Of a DNA stretch of 21,504 nucleotides, positions 6,241 to 14,017 are shown in pieces. The stretch covers positions 1-21,504 of the forward strand of contig WRHS01000014.1 in the NCBI GenBank assembly GCA_009783135.1, given 5' to 3'. Below the pieces are notes generated by a model. The model saw only the letters and a program-made list of their open reading frames with translations, was not told the DNA's origin and made no database searches. The position numbers and the translations under genes are program-made. Position 1 is the first letter of the stretch. The number at the start of each line of letters is the position of its first letter. The DNA comes from Dehalococcoidia bacterium. GTDB lineage: Bacteria; Chloroflexota; Dehalococcoidia; Dehalococcoidales; UBA1222.

Positions 6241-6866
6241 ATATTCCGGTATATAATATGTCCGGCGAAGTTGTGCGCAACATCGATATCTCCGATGCTG
6301 TCTTTGCCCAGCCTGTGAATGAGGCTTTGGTACACCAGGCATTGGCGGCCCAGCGTGCCAATGCGCGTCAGGGTACGTCTGATACTAAAACCCGCAGTGA
6401 AGTGGTTGGCAGTGTTAAGAAGCTGTATCGCCAGAAGGGTACCGGCAGGGCGCGCCCTGGTTCCATCAAGAGCGGTGTGCGCCGTGGTGGAGGTGTCATT
6501 TTTGGTCCCCATCCGCGCGATATATCTGTTTTGCTACCCAAGAAAATGCGCCGGGCTGCCATCAGGAGCGTACTTTCTGCAAAGGTATCCGAACAGGAAC
6601 TGATGGTATTGGACGAGTTGAGATTTGATGCGCCTAAGACAAGCGAAATGTTCAAGATGATTAAGTCCTTGGGCATTGATGGCAAGGCTATTGTGGTGCT
6701 GTCTGAGATGGATGAGGCTGTTGTCAAGAGTGCGCGCAATTTGCGGAACGTCAAGACTATGCCTGCGAAACAACTTAATGTGGCCGATATGCTGGCTTAT
6801 GATAAATTGCTTATGACTGAGACTGCGCTGAGACAGATTGAAGAGTTGTGGGGAGGTGCTGCCTAG
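6237..6866 (+). CDS. rplD: 50S ribosomal protein L4
   Basis: L4 lines the exit tunnel with L22. The 209 residues have the conserved loop region KLYRQKGTGRARPGSIKSGVRRGGGVIFGPHPRD, which forms the tunnel extension, and a Rossmann-like C-terminal part ending in EELWGGAA. The GTG at 6237 is supported by GGGAG six bases upstream and by the 4-base GTGA overlap with the rplC stop, implying coupled translation. In E. coli L4 represses its own operon; nothing in this window shows the same here. Confidence 0.97.
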   Translation: MNIPVYNMSGEVVRNIDISDAVFAQPVNEALVHQALAAQRANARQGTSDTKTRSEVVGSVKKLYRQKGTGRARPGSIKSGVRRGGGVIFGPHPRDISVLLPKKMRRAAIRSVLSAKVSEQELMVLDELRFDAPKTSEMFKMIKSLGIDGKAIVVLSEMDEAVVKSARNLRNVKTMPAKQLNVADMLAYDKLLMTETALRQIEELWGGAA

Positions 6867-7160
6867 ATGAAAGCAATACAGGTCTACGACGTGCTTCGCA
6901 AGCCCGTTATTACCGAGAAGAGTACGGCGCTGCAGTCAAGCGGTAAATATGTCTTTGAGATTGCCCGAAATGCCAACAAGGCACAGGTGAAAGAGGCGGT
7001 TGAAAAGGCTTTCAAGGTTACCGTTACCGGCGTCAATGTGATGGTAGTCAAAGGCAAACTTCGCCGTGTCGGGCGCGGTATTACGGTCACGCCTTCCAGA
7101 AAGAGGGCCATTGTGACGCTTAAAGCCGGCGACAAAATCGAGTTGGTTGAAGGCGTTTAA
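6867..7160 (+). CDS. rplW: 50S ribosomal protein L23
   Basis: L23 surrounds the tunnel exit and is the docking site for signal recognition particle and trigger factor. The 97 residues show VLRKPVITEKST at the start and YVFEIARNANKAQVKEAVEKAFKVTVTGVNVM, typical of bacterial L23. The ATG directly follows the rplD stop TAG with no gap, and GGAGGT lies nine bases upstream within rplD. Confidence 0.97.
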   Translation: MKAIQVYDVLRKPVITEKSTALQSSGKYVFEIARNANKAQVKEAVEKAFKVTVTGVNVMVVKGKLRRVGRGITVTPSRKRAIVTLKAGDKIELVEGV

Positions 7161-7175
7161 GGAGTAGTATAGGAC

Positions 7176-8003
7176 ATGGGAATTAGAGTTTACCGTCCAA
7201 CGTCGCCAGGTCGTCGCAATATGACAGGGCTGACTTATGATGAGGTTACAAAGAAAACACCTGAGAAGGCACTGATAGTGCCGCAAAAGCAGCGCGCCGG
7301 CCGCAATGTTCAAGGCAGGGTGACAGTGCGTCATCGCGGCTCGGGCGTCAAGCGCATGCTGCGCGTGGTGGATTTCAAACGCGATAAAGAGGGCGTTCCC
7401 GGGCGCGTAGCAGCCATTGAGTATGACCCGGGGCGTTCTGCTAATCTTGCGCTGATTTATTATTATGATGGTGACAAGCGCTATATAGTCGCCCCAGACG
7501 GCGTCGGTGTTAATGACGTCGTGAAGATGGCCGGTGATGCCGATATCAAACCGGGCAATACCATGCCCTTAAAGAATATGCCAACTGGTACTTTGGTGCA
7601 CAATGTCGAGACCGAGGTCGGTCGCGGCGCAAAGTTGGTGCGCAGTGCCGGTACGGTGGCACAACTGATGGCCAAGGAAGGCGATTATGTGCTGTTGCGT
7701 CTGCCTTCGGGTGAGATGCGCCGCGTGCGTGCCGAGTGCCATGCCACTGTCGGGCAGGTCGGCAATGTTGAGCATGCCAATGTAAAACTGGGTAAGGCTG
7801 GACGCAGACGCCTTAAGGGTTGGCGTCCAGCGGTGCGCGGTACGGTTATGACGCCGCGGGATCATCCACATGGTGGTGGCGAGGGTCGTTCGCCTGTTGG
7901 TATGCCGGGACCGAAGACCCCCTGGGGTAAGCCGGCTCTTGGTTATAAGACACGTAAACCGAAGTATTCGGATAAATTAATCGTAAAGCGGCGAGGTAAG
8001 TAA
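7176..8003 (+). CDS. rplB: 50S ribosomal protein L2
   Basis: L2 bridges the subunits and supports peptidyl transferase assembly. The 275 residues match the family. Diagnostic stretches are RPTSPGRRNMTG near the start, RGSGVKRMLRVVDFKR, the SH3-like middle, and DHPHGGGEGRSPVG (229-242), whose His230 corresponds to the residue linked to peptidyl transfer in E. coli (H229). The C-terminus ends KPKYSDKLIVKRRGK. GGAG is 11 bases upstream of the ATG. Confidence 0.98.
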   Translation: MGIRVYRPTSPGRRNMTGLTYDEVTKKTPEKALIVPQKQRAGRNVQGRVTVRHRGSGVKRMLRVVDFKRDKEGVPGRVAAIEYDPGRSANLALIYYYDGDKRYIVAPDGVGVNDVVKMAGDADIKPGNTMPLKNMPTGTLVHNVETEVGRGAKLVRSAGTVAQLMAKEGDYVLLRLPSGEMRRVRAECHATVGQVGNVEHANVKLGKAGRRRLKGWRPAVRGTVMTPRDHPHGGGEGRSPVGMPGPKTPWGKPALGYKTRKPKYSDKLIVKRRGK

Positions 8004-8288
8004 ATGTCAAGGTCAATTAAAAAGGGACCGGCTATAGACGCCAATCTGATGGAGAAGGTAGAGGATGTTAACCGCTCGGGTAAGAAGGTAGTTATCAAGA
8101 CTTGGGCGCGCTGGTCGACAATTCTGCCTGAAATGGTCGGCTTGAATGTAGGTGTTTATGACGGCCGGCGCCATGTGCCGATTTTTATCACCGAGAATAT
8201 GGTAGGCCACAAACTGGGCGAGTTTGCCGCAACCCGCACTTTCCGTGGTCATGCTGCCAAGTCAGATAAAACGACACAGGTGCGTTAA
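8004..8288 (+). CDS. rpsS: 30S ribosomal protein S19
   Basis: S19 pairs with S13 in the 30S head near the A site. The 94 residues open MSRSIKKGPAIDANLMEKV and contain WARWSTILPEMVGLNVGVYDGRRHVPIFITENMVGHKLGEF, a standard S19 core. The ATG abuts the rplB stop, with GAGG seven bases upstream inside rplB. Confidence 0.98.
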   Translation: MSRSIKKGPAIDANLMEKVEDVNRSGKKVVIKTWARWSTILPEMVGLNVGVYDGRRHVPIFITENMVGHKLGEFAATRTFRGHAAKSDKTTQVR

Positions 8289-8297
8289 GGAATAGTC

Positions 8298-8636
8298 ATG
8301 GAAGTTAAATCAACAGTTAAAAATACAGGGATTTCGGCGCGCAAAGTACGGCTGTTGCTTGATATGGTGCGTGGCAAACAGATTGAGGAGGCGCTTACGC
8401 TTTTGAAGTTCTCTGCCTCGCCGTCTGCCAAGGTTGTGGCAGGTGTGGTCAAGACGGCTGCAGCTGATGCTGAGAATAATTTCCGCATGACACCGGCGGA
8501 TTTGAGAATTGTTAAGATTTATGCTGACGATGCGCCCATGTTGAAGCGCTTTATGCCAAGAGCACGCGGTCGTGCTGATCACGTTATGAAACGTTCCAGC
8601 CATATCACTGTTATTGTGGCGGAGCAGGAGGGTTAA
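8298..8636 (+). CDS. rplV: 50S ribosomal protein L22
   Basis: L22 extends a beta hairpin into the exit tunnel, opposite L4. The 112 residues have the N-terminal NTGISARKVRLLLDMVRGKQIEEAL and the C-terminal hairpin region MLKRFMPRARGRADHVMKRSSHITVIV. AAGGAA, overlapping the rpsS stop, precedes the ATG by five bases. Its TAA shares one base with the rpsC ATG (TAATG). Confidence 0.98.
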   Translation: MEVKSTVKNTGISARKVRLLLDMVRGKQIEEALTLLKFSASPSAKVVAGVVKTAAADAENNFRMTPADLRIVKIYADDAPMLKRFMPRARGRADHVMKRSSHITVIVAEQEG

Positions 8637-9682
8637 TGGGACGTAAAGTTCATCCTATGGGGTTCCGTATTGGCGTCATACGCGATTGGCAGTCCAAATG
8701 GTATGACGACAAACACTATGCCGAGTTCATTCTGGAGGATGCCAAGCTGCGCAAAGCAGTGCAGACCAAGTACAGCGATGCCGGCATTGCACAGGTGGAT
8801 ATTGAGCGTCAGGCCAATAAAGTGTCGGTTACCGTACATACCTCGCGTCCCGGCATCGTCATTGGACGCGGCGGGCAGCGCGTTGAGGAAATGCGCCAGT
8901 ATTTGGAAAAGGTACTGGATGGCAAGAAGGTACAGCTGGATATCCGCGAGATCCGCCAGCCGGAGTTGGATGCTTATTTGGTGGCCCGTTCCGTAGCTGA
9001 GCAGATGGAGCGCCGTGTGGCCTATCGCCGTGCTATGAAGCAGGCTATTTTCCGCACTATGCAGGCTGGTGCCAAAGGCATGAGAATTTTATGCTCCGGA
9101 CGCCTTGGCGGTGTGGAAATTGCACGGCGCCAGCTGATGCATCAGGGGCGCGTTCCGTTGCAGACTCTCAGAGCCGATGTAGATTATGGCTTCACCGAGG
9201 CCCATACTACGCTTGGGCGTATTGGCGTTAAGGTATGGATTTACCGCGGCGATATTTTCCCTGTTGTTGAGGCGGTTGAGGAAATGACTGAGACTGCGGT
9301 TACGCCGGCAGCCCGCGCTTCAAAGGATGTGACTATGGCTGAGGCGGTTTCCGAAATGAAGGAAACCCCGGTTAAGGACACGTCCGACAGCGCCGCAGCT
9401 GAAGTTAAGAAGCCACGTACCCGCAAGAAGGCCGAAAACACAGCTGAGGTCAAGGCAACCGAAGAGATAAAGGCTGAGGCGGACTTCGGTGAAAAGAAAC
9501 CGGCCAAGCCGCGCGCCAAGAAAACAGAGTCTGCACCAGTTAAGGCAGCAGAAAAAACTGAAGAGAAAGCGGCAAAAGCCAAGATTGCCAAACCTAAGGA
9601 GGAGGCGTCTAAGGAAGCAAAAGCTGCCAAGCCAAAAACTGAGGCTGCGAAGCAGTCCAAGGCTAAGGATAAAAAGGAATAA
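8636..9682 (+). CDS. rpsC: 30S ribosomal protein S3 with long charged C-terminal tail
   Basis: S3 lines the mRNA entry channel and contributes to the 30S helicase function. Residues 1-209 are an ordinary S3: MGRKVHPMGFRIGVIRDWQSKW, the KH domain with RPGIVIGRGGQRVE (71-84), and the C-terminal domain ending IGVKVWIYRGDIFP. The remaining ~139 residues (from about base 9263) are low-complexity, rich in Lys, Ala, Glu and Pro, with repeated AKP/KKPAKPRAKK-like pieces; the usual S3 is 210-280 residues. The tail is probably disordered. There is no frameshift: the frame runs to tandem in-frame stops TAA TGA. Translation starts in a TAATG overlap with rplV, with GGAGG-like sequence just upstream. Confidence 0.97.
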   Translation: MGRKVHPMGFRIGVIRDWQSKWYDDKHYAEFILEDAKLRKAVQTKYSDAGIAQVDIERQANKVSVTVHTSRPGIVIGRGGQRVEEMRQYLEKVLDGKKVQLDIREIRQPELDAYLVARSVAEQMERRVAYRRAMKQAIFRTMQAGAKGMRILCSGRLGGVEIARRQLMHQGRVPLQTLRADVDYGFTEAHTTLGRIGVKVWIYRGDIFPVVEAVEEMTETAVTPAARASKDVTMAEAVSEMKETPVKDTSDSAAAEVKKPRTRKKAENTAEVKATEEIKAEADFGEKKPAKPRAKKTESAPVKAAEKTEEKAAKAKIAKPKEEASKEAKAAKPKTEAAKQSKAKDKKE

Positions 9683-9684
9683 TG

Positions 9685-9703
9685 ACAGAGCTATTAGCTC
9701 TGT
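9685..9703 (+). promoter_or_regulatory. Intercistronic hairpin between rpsC and rplP
   Basis: ACAGAGCT (9685-9692) and AGCTCTGT (9696-9703) form a perfect 8-pair stem with loop ATT, beginning two bases after the rpsC stop codon. The rplP ribosome binding site GAGG (9711-9714) starts seven bases further on. No T run follows, so termination is unlikely; it may separate translation of the two genes or mark an mRNA processing site. Confidence 0.5.
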
Positions 9704-9721
9704 GGTGTTAGAGGAAACCAG

Positions 9722-10174
9722 ATGTTACAACCGAAACGTGTTAAATTTAGGAAAACGCATAAAGGGCGCCGTACCGGTACGGCGCATTCAGGGGCTACGC
9801 TGGCTTTCGGTGAGTATGCTTTACAAGCTACCAGCCCGGCTTGGATGACAGCGCGTCAGATTGAGGCGGCGCGCCGTGCCATCGTGCGCAGTGTGCGCCG
9901 CGGCGGCAAGGTGTGGATTCGCATCTTTCCGGATAAGCCCGTCACCTCAAAGCCGGCGGAAACCCGTATGGGTGGCGGCAAGGGTGCTCCTGACCATTGG
10001 GTGGCTGTAATCAAACCGGGTCGCATCTTATTCGAGCTCGGCGGCGTGGATTATGACATAGCCAAGGAGGCCATGCGCTTGGCTTCCTATAAACTGCCAT
10101 TCGACACCCGTTTTATTGCCCGTGAGATTGTGGGCGGTAGCAAAGAAAAGGAGCTGAGTACAAATGAAGATTGA
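9722..10174 (+). CDS. rplP: 50S ribosomal protein L16
   Basis: L16 organises the A-site region of the 50S subunit. The 150 residues (usual 135-145) begin MLQPKRVKFRKTHKGRRTG and carry MTARQIEAARRAIVRSVRRGGKVWIRIFPDKPVTSKPAETRMGGGKGAPDHWVAVIKPGRI, unmistakable for L16. GAGG seven bases upstream fixes the ATG at 9722. The 39-base gap after rpsC, holding a hairpin, is the widest in this part of the cluster. The 3' end overlaps rpmC by 11 bases. Confidence 0.98.
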   Translation: MLQPKRVKFRKTHKGRRTGTAHSGATLAFGEYALQATSPAWMTARQIEAARRAIVRSVRRGGKVWIRIFPDKPVTSKPAETRMGGGKGAPDHWVAVIKPGRILFELGGVDYDIAKEAMRLASYKLPFDTRFIAREIVGGSKEKELSTNED

Positions 10175-10367
10175 AGAAGTACGGCTTCTCACAGGTGATG
10201 GGATGGAGAAAAAGCTGAGCGAAACGCATCGCAAGATGCTGGATTTACGCTTTAAGGCTGCAACCAAACAGATTAAGAATCACCGCGAGATTCCGCAGAC
10301 CAGGCGCGATATTGCCCGTATGAAAACGGTTCAGCGCGAGCGCGAGTTGGGTATAAGGCAGGATTAA
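10164..10367 (+). CDS. rpmC: 50S ribosomal protein L29
   Basis: L29 is a small helical protein next to L23 at the tunnel exit. The 67 residues contain LSETHRKMLDLRFKAATKQIKNHREIPQTRRDIARMKTVQRERE, the typical two-helix pattern. AAGGAG (10148-10153) lies ten bases before the ATG inside the end of rplP, and the coding regions overlap by 11 bases. Confidence 0.95.
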   Translation: MKIEEVRLLTGDGMEKKLSETHRKMLDLRFKAATKQIKNHREIPQTRRDIARMKTVQRERELGIRQD

Positions 10368-10371
10368 TTCT

Positions 10372-10650
10372 ATGGCGAATGTAAAAAGTATGATCGGCTT
10401 GGTAGTCAGTACCAAAATGGACAAAACTGTGGTGGTTGCAGTAGAGAAGCAAAAGCAGCATTCACTGTATCATAAAACGTATCGTATTATGGTGAAGTAT
10501 TTGGCTCATGATGAAAAGAATGAGTGCAAGCTGGATGATAAGGTTCGCATTGTGGAGACCAGACCCCTGTCCAAGCTGAAACGCTGGCGTGTGGCCGAAG
10601 TTCTCAGCCGTGGGGATGTCCCCGAGGTTAAACCAGAGGAAGTAATCTAA
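10372..10650 (+). CDS. rpsQ: 30S ribosomal protein S17
   Basis: S17 is a primary 16S rRNA binder with an OB fold. The 92 residues show the core IGLVVSTKMDKTVVVAVEKQKQHSLYHKTYR, then DEKNECKLDDKVRIVETRPLSKLKRWRVAEVL. AGGA eight bases upstream supports the ATG. It ends the S10 part; rplN begins 12 bases later. Confidence 0.98.
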   Translation: MANVKSMIGLVVSTKMDKTVVVAVEKQKQHSLYHKTYRIMVKYLAHDEKNECKLDDKVRIVETRPLSKLKRWRVAEVLSRGDVPEVKPEEVI

Positions 10651-10662
10651 AGAGGTAGTACC

Positions 10663-11031
10663 GTGATTAAAGAGTATACCAGATTAAGAGTGGCGGACAA
10701 TACCGGAGCTCGCCAAGTGATGTGTATCAACATCCCCGGCGGTACTGGGCGTAAGGATGCCCGCGTGGGCGATGTGATTGTTTGTGCTGTTAAAAAAGCC
10801 ACTCCGGATGCCGTGGTGAAGAAGGGTGAGGTGGTGCATGCGGTTATTGTACGTGTTGTGCAGCCGTATCGCCGCCCTGATGGTTCTTATATTCGCTTTG
10901 ACGACAATGCAGCAGTTATTCTCACGGATAAGAACAATCCCAAGGGTACACGTATCTTCGGCCCCGTTGCCCGTGAACTGAGAGAGCGGAATTTTACAAA
11001 GATACTCTCGCTGGCACCGGAAGTATTATAG
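10663..11031 (+). CDS. rplN: 50S ribosomal protein L14
   Basis: L14 lies at the subunit interface and is the docking site of silencing factor RsfS in many bacteria. The 122 residues are the canonical length, with TRLRVADNTGARQVMCI, YIRFDDNAAVILTDKNNPKGTRIFGPVARELRERNFTKILSLAPEVL. The start codon is GTG at 10663, with AGAGGT six bases upstream. First gene of the spc series. Confidence 0.98.
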   Translation: MIKEYTRLRVADNTGARQVMCINIPGGTGRKDARVGDVIVCAVKKATPDAVVKKGEVVHAVIVRVVQPYRRPDGSYIRFDDNAAVILTDKNNPKGTRIFGPVARELRERNFTKILSLAPEVL

Positions 11032-11045
11032 GTTGGTTTAATATT

Positions 11046-11357
11046 ATGAATATCAAAAAGAATGACACCGTACTGGTAATTGCCGGCAAAGACAAAGGCA
11101 AGAAAGGCAAAATCCGTTTTGCTTTTCCGCGCGAAAATAAGGTTCAGGTGGACGGCGTGAACTACATCAAAAAGCATGCGCGTCCGCGTGGCGATGCCAA
11201 GCAGGCAGGTATTATTGAGCGCGAAGCCCCGTTGCATGCCTCCAATGTTATGTTGCTGTGCCCCAAGTGCAGCAAACCGGCGCGCGTTGGGATTAAGGTG
11301 CTGGATAACGGCAACCGCGTGCGCTGCTGCAAGGTGTGTAAAGAGGTGCTGGACTAA
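11046..11357 (+). CDS. rplX: 50S ribosomal protein L24
   Basis: L24 starts 50S assembly by binding the 5' end of 23S rRNA. The 103 residues carry the KOW motif near the N-terminus (DTVLVIAGKDKGKKGKI) and GVNYIKKHARP. The C-terminal part has CPKC (72-75) and C95-x2-C98, suggesting a small zinc ribbon as in many bacterial L24. The ribosome binding site is weak (AGGT 12 bases upstream), so translation may depend on coupling with rplN 14 bases before. Confidence 0.97.
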   Translation: MNIKKNDTVLVIAGKDKGKKGKIRFAFPRENKVQVDGVNYIKKHARPRGDAKQAGIIEREAPLHASNVMLLCPKCSKPARVGIKVLDNGNRVRCCKVCKEVLD

Positions 11358-11358
11358 A

Positions 11359-11898
11359 ATGACAAGACTACAGGATAAATACCGTAAAGATGTTGTGCCG
11401 GCTCTGATGAAAGAGAACGGCTATGCCAATGTGATGCAGGTACCGCGCGTTGAGAAAATAGTGCTCAATATCGGTGCCGGCGAGGCTATTACCAACGCCA
11501 AGGCAATCGAGGCGGCTCAGTCGGATTTGTCTGCCATTACGGGGCAGCGCACCATCGTGCGCCGTTCTACCAAGTCCATTTCAGCTTTCAAACTGCGTGT
11601 CGGCATGCCTGTCGGTGTCAAGGTGACACTGCGCGGTGAGCGCATGTATCAGTTTTTGGACAAGCTCATTTCTATCGTACTGCCGCGCATTCGTGAGTTT
11701 GCCGGCGTGCCGGACTCATGGGATGGACGCGGAAATTATACACTGGGGCTCAAGGAACAAACGGTTTTCCCTGAGATTGAGTTTGATAAAGTGGATAAAT
11801 TGCGCGGCTTGGAGATTACCATGGTGACCAGTGCCAAAACGGATAAGGAAGGTCATCAGTTGCTTGAGTTGTTGGGTATGCCCTTTGTTAAGAACTAA
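11359..11898 (+). CDS. rplE: 50S ribosomal protein L5
   Basis: L5 binds 5S rRNA in the central protuberance and contacts P-site tRNA. The frame is open further upstream, inside rplX, but the ATG at 11359 gives the canonical 179-residue L5 starting MTRLQDKYRKDVVPALMKENGY, one base after the rplX stop. Family stretches include VPRVEKIVLNIGAGEA, TGQRTIVRRSTKSISAFKLR and GRGNYTLGLKEQTVFPEIEFDKVDKLRGLEITMVTSAKTD. GAGG lies 12 bases upstream, rather far. Confidence 0.97.
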   Translation: MTRLQDKYRKDVVPALMKENGYANVMQVPRVEKIVLNIGAGEAITNAKAIEAAQSDLSAITGQRTIVRRSTKSISAFKLRVGMPVGVKVTLRGERMYQFLDKLISIVLPRIREFAGVPDSWDGRGNYTLGLKEQTVFPEIEFDKVDKLRGLEITMVTSAKTDKEGHQLLELLGMPFVKN

Positions 11899-11912
11899 GG
11901 AACGAGGATAAT

Positions 11913-12098
11913 ATGGCTAAAGTATCAGAGATTGTAAAAGCAAAGCGTCCGACCAAATACCGTGTGCAGCAGCATAACCGCTGCCACCTGTGCGGGCGTT
12001 CGCGGGGTTATATCCGCTTATTTGGTTTATGCCGCATCTGTTTCCGCAAAATGTCTAACTCGGGGCAGATTCCCGGTGTGCGCAAATCCAGTTGGTAA
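11913..12098 (+). CDS. rpsN: 30S ribosomal protein S14 type Z (zinc form)
   Basis: S14 completes the 30S head. At 61 residues this is the short zinc-binding form (also called rpsZ): Cys24, Cys27, Cys40 and Cys43 form two CxxC pairs in CHLCGRSRGYIRLFGLCRICF, followed by GQIPGVRKSSW. GAGG five bases upstream supports the ATG. The longer zinc-free S14, often induced on zinc starvation, is not in this window. Confidence 0.97.
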   Translation: MAKVSEIVKAKRPTKYRVQQHNRCHLCGRSRGYIRLFGLCRICFRKMSNSGQIPGVRKSSW

Positions 12099-12123
12099 CC
12101 TATAGATACGGAGGAAAAAGCGG

Positions 12124-12522
12124 ATGTCAGTAAGTGATCCTATCGCAGATATGTTGACGAGAATTCGCAACGGGGCTATGGCACGCCACGACACTGTGAC
12201 GATGCCGGCTTCCAAGATGAAGCTAAGCATTGCCAAGATACTAAAGCAGGAAGGCTACATCAGTGCTTATGAGGTAGTGGATAATGGTATTAAGCGTGAC
12301 ATTAAAATTACGCTGAAGTATCAGGAGCGCAACAAGCCTATGATTATGGGCCTTAAGCGCATGAGCAAGCCGGGTCTGCGCTTGTATGTGCAGCACAATG
12401 AAATCCCGCGTGTCTTTGGTGGTATGGGTATTGCCATACTTTCAACGTCCCGTGGTGTCGTACCCAGTTACAAAGCATGGAAGCAGGGCCTTGGCGGCGA
12501 GCTTCTGTGCTATGTTTGGTAA
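12124..12522 (+). CDS. rpsH: 30S ribosomal protein S8
   Basis: S8 is a primary binder of the 16S rRNA central domain; in E. coli it represses the spc operon. The 132 residues begin SVSDPIADMLTRIRNGAMARHD and end STSRGVVPSYKAWKQGLGGELLCYVW, the usual start and end of S8. GGAGG nine bases upstream of the ATG is strong. I cannot see an obvious mimic of its rRNA site near rplE. Confidence 0.98.
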   Translation: MSVSDPIADMLTRIRNGAMARHDTVTMPASKMKLSIAKILKQEGYISAYEVVDNGIKRDIKITLKYQERNKPMIMGLKRMSKPGLRLYVQHNEIPRVFGGMGIAILSTSRGVVPSYKAWKQGLGGELLCYVW

Positions 12523-12542
12523 TTCGAATTAGAGGTCTGAAT

Positions 12543-13106
12543 ATGTCCAGAATTGGTCGTATGCCTATTACAGTTCCACCGGGGGTGGAAGTCAAAATTG
12601 ATGGAAACAGGGTCAGCGTCAAGGGGCCCAAAGGGGAACTCAAGCGCACTGTCAGTTCAGAGATGAAACTGAACTTGGATGGCGGTGTCCTGACTGTGGA
12701 GCGACCATCCGATGCTAAGCTGCATCGCGAGTTGCATGGTCTGACGCGCAGTCTGCTGGACAATATGGTCGTGGGTGTCCACAGCGGATATGAAAAAGGG
12801 CTTGAGGTGGTAGGTGTCGGGTTCCGTGCCGATAAGGAAGGGGACAACGTCAACCTGCGCGTCGGTTTTACCCATACCGTTTGCATCAAACCCCGTCCCG
12901 GCATCACGCTTGATGTGGATGCCAAGAATGTTAACATTAAGGTATCCGGTATTGATAAAGAGTCTGTCGGTCAGATGGCTGCTGAAATCCGCCGCATTCG
13001 CCCGCCTGATGCTTACAAAGGCAAAGGCATTCGTTATGCCGGTGAGGTTGTTAAGCTTAAGCCTGGCAAGGCCGGTAAGGCTGTTGGTGGAGGTAAAGCA
13101 AAATAA
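12543..13106 (+). CDS. rplF: 50S ribosomal protein L6
   Basis: L6 sits near the factor-binding site of the 50S subunit. The frame is open upstream into rpsH, but the ATG at 12543 gives the canonical start MSRIGRMPITVPPGVEVKIDG, has AGAGG seven bases upstream and follows the rpsH stop by 20 bases. The 187-residue product has two homologous halves and the C-terminal signature IRRIRPPDAYKGKGIRYAGEVVKLKPGKAGK. Its TAA overlaps the rplR ATG by one base. Confidence 0.97.
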   Translation: MSRIGRMPITVPPGVEVKIDGNRVSVKGPKGELKRTVSSEMKLNLDGGVLTVERPSDAKLHRELHGLTRSLLDNMVVGVHSGYEKGLEVVGVGFRADKEGDNVNLRVGFTHTVCIKPRPGITLDVDAKNVNIKVSGIDKESVGQMAAEIRRIRPPDAYKGKGIRYAGEVVKLKPGKAGKAVGGGKAK

Positions 13107-13471
13107 TGTCCAAGCTTAATACTAGAAAGGCAAGGCAGACGCGGCATGCGCGTATCCGCGCTACGCTGAAAGGTACAGCCGAGCGTCCGCGCCTATGTGT
13201 TTTTCGCAGTTTGCAGCATATTTATGTTCAGGTAATTGATGACGAGCAAGGGCACACGCTGACATCTGCTTCCACGCTGGAGCCGGAAATAGTCCAGAAA
13301 ATAGACGGCAAAAAGAAAGCCGAGCAGGCAGACATCGTCGGTACCATGGTGGCGCAAAGAGCCATCAATGCCGGCGTCAAAAGCGTGGTATTTGACCGCG
13401 GCGGTTATAAGTATCACGGTCGCGTGAAAAGTCTGGCTGAGGCGGCCCGCAAAGCCGGGCTGGAATTCTAA
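13106..13471 (+). CDS. rplR: 50S ribosomal protein L18
   Basis: L18 binds 5S rRNA together with L5. The 121 residues show RHARIRATLKGTAERPRLCVFRSLQHIYVQVIDDEQGHTL, and the C-terminal VVFDRGGYKYHGRVKSLAEAARKAGLEF that is nearly invariant in bacteria. The start lies in a TAATG overlap with rplF. Confidence 0.98.
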   Translation: MSKLNTRKARQTRHARIRATLKGTAERPRLCVFRSLQHIYVQVIDDEQGHTLTSASTLEPEIVQKIDGKKKAEQADIVGTMVAQRAINAGVKSVVFDRGGYKYHGRVKSLAEAARKAGLEF

Positions 13472-13483
13472 AAGGATGGAACG

Positions 13484-14017
13484 ATGGCTAAGGAAAAAAT
13501 AACCAGAAGCAAGATTGACGCAACTGAGTTGGCGCTTAACGATAAGTTAATCTACATTAGACGCGTTTCCAAAGTGCTCAAAGGCGGCAAGCGGCTTAGC
13601 TTTGCGGCTTTGGTGGTGAGCGGCGATGGCGCCGGACACGTGGGTATTGGCGTGGGTAAGTCGAACGAGGTCCCGGAGGCCATCAATAAAGCCAATGCCG
13701 TAGCGCACAAGCACCTTATTAAGGTACAGATGATGGGCGGGACTATCCCGTATGAAGTAAATGCCAGATTTGGGGCCACCAACGTATTGTTGAAGCCGGC
13801 TGCACCCGGAACGGGCATCATTGCCGGTGGCAGTGTGCGTGCCGTGGTGGAGGCGGTTGGGATTAAGGATATTTTGACCAAGTCGCTTGGCAGTTCCAAC
13901 AAAACAAATGTGGCAAAGGCTGTTATGCTGGCGCTTGCCAGCTTGAAGGATCCAAAAGCTGAAATAGCTAAACGTAGCAGAGACGAAAAACCGCAGGAGG
14001 CGACCAGCGGTGGCTAA
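13484..14017 (+). CDS. rpsE: 30S ribosomal protein S5
   Basis: S5 sits at the mRNA entry and affects decoding accuracy. The 177 residues include the dsRBD-like core RVSKVLKGGKRLSFAALVVSGDGAGHVGIGVGKSNEVPEAINKA and the C-terminal domain PAAPGTGIIAGGSVRAVVEAVGIKDILTKSLGSSNKTNVAKA. AAGGA is seven bases before the ATG. The coding region overlaps rpmD by eight bases. Confidence 0.98.
   Translation: MAKEKITRSKIDATELALNDKLIYIRRVSKVLKGGKRLSFAALVVSGDGAGHVGIGVGKSNEVPEAINKANAVAHKHLIKVQMMGGTIPYEVNARFGATNVLLKPAAPGTGIIAGGSVRAVVEAVGIKDILTKSLGSSNKTNVAKAVMLALASLKDPKAEIAKRSRDEKPQEATSGG

Noticed and set aside
11176..11358. Upstream extension of the L5 frame inside rplX
   Set aside because: The extra 61 codons are an out-of-frame reading of L24; the canonical L5 start is at 11359.
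12477..12542. Upstream extension of the L6 frame inside rpsH
   Set aside because: The canonical MSRIG start at 12543 has its own ribosome binding site; the extra codons are an out-of-frame reading of S8.
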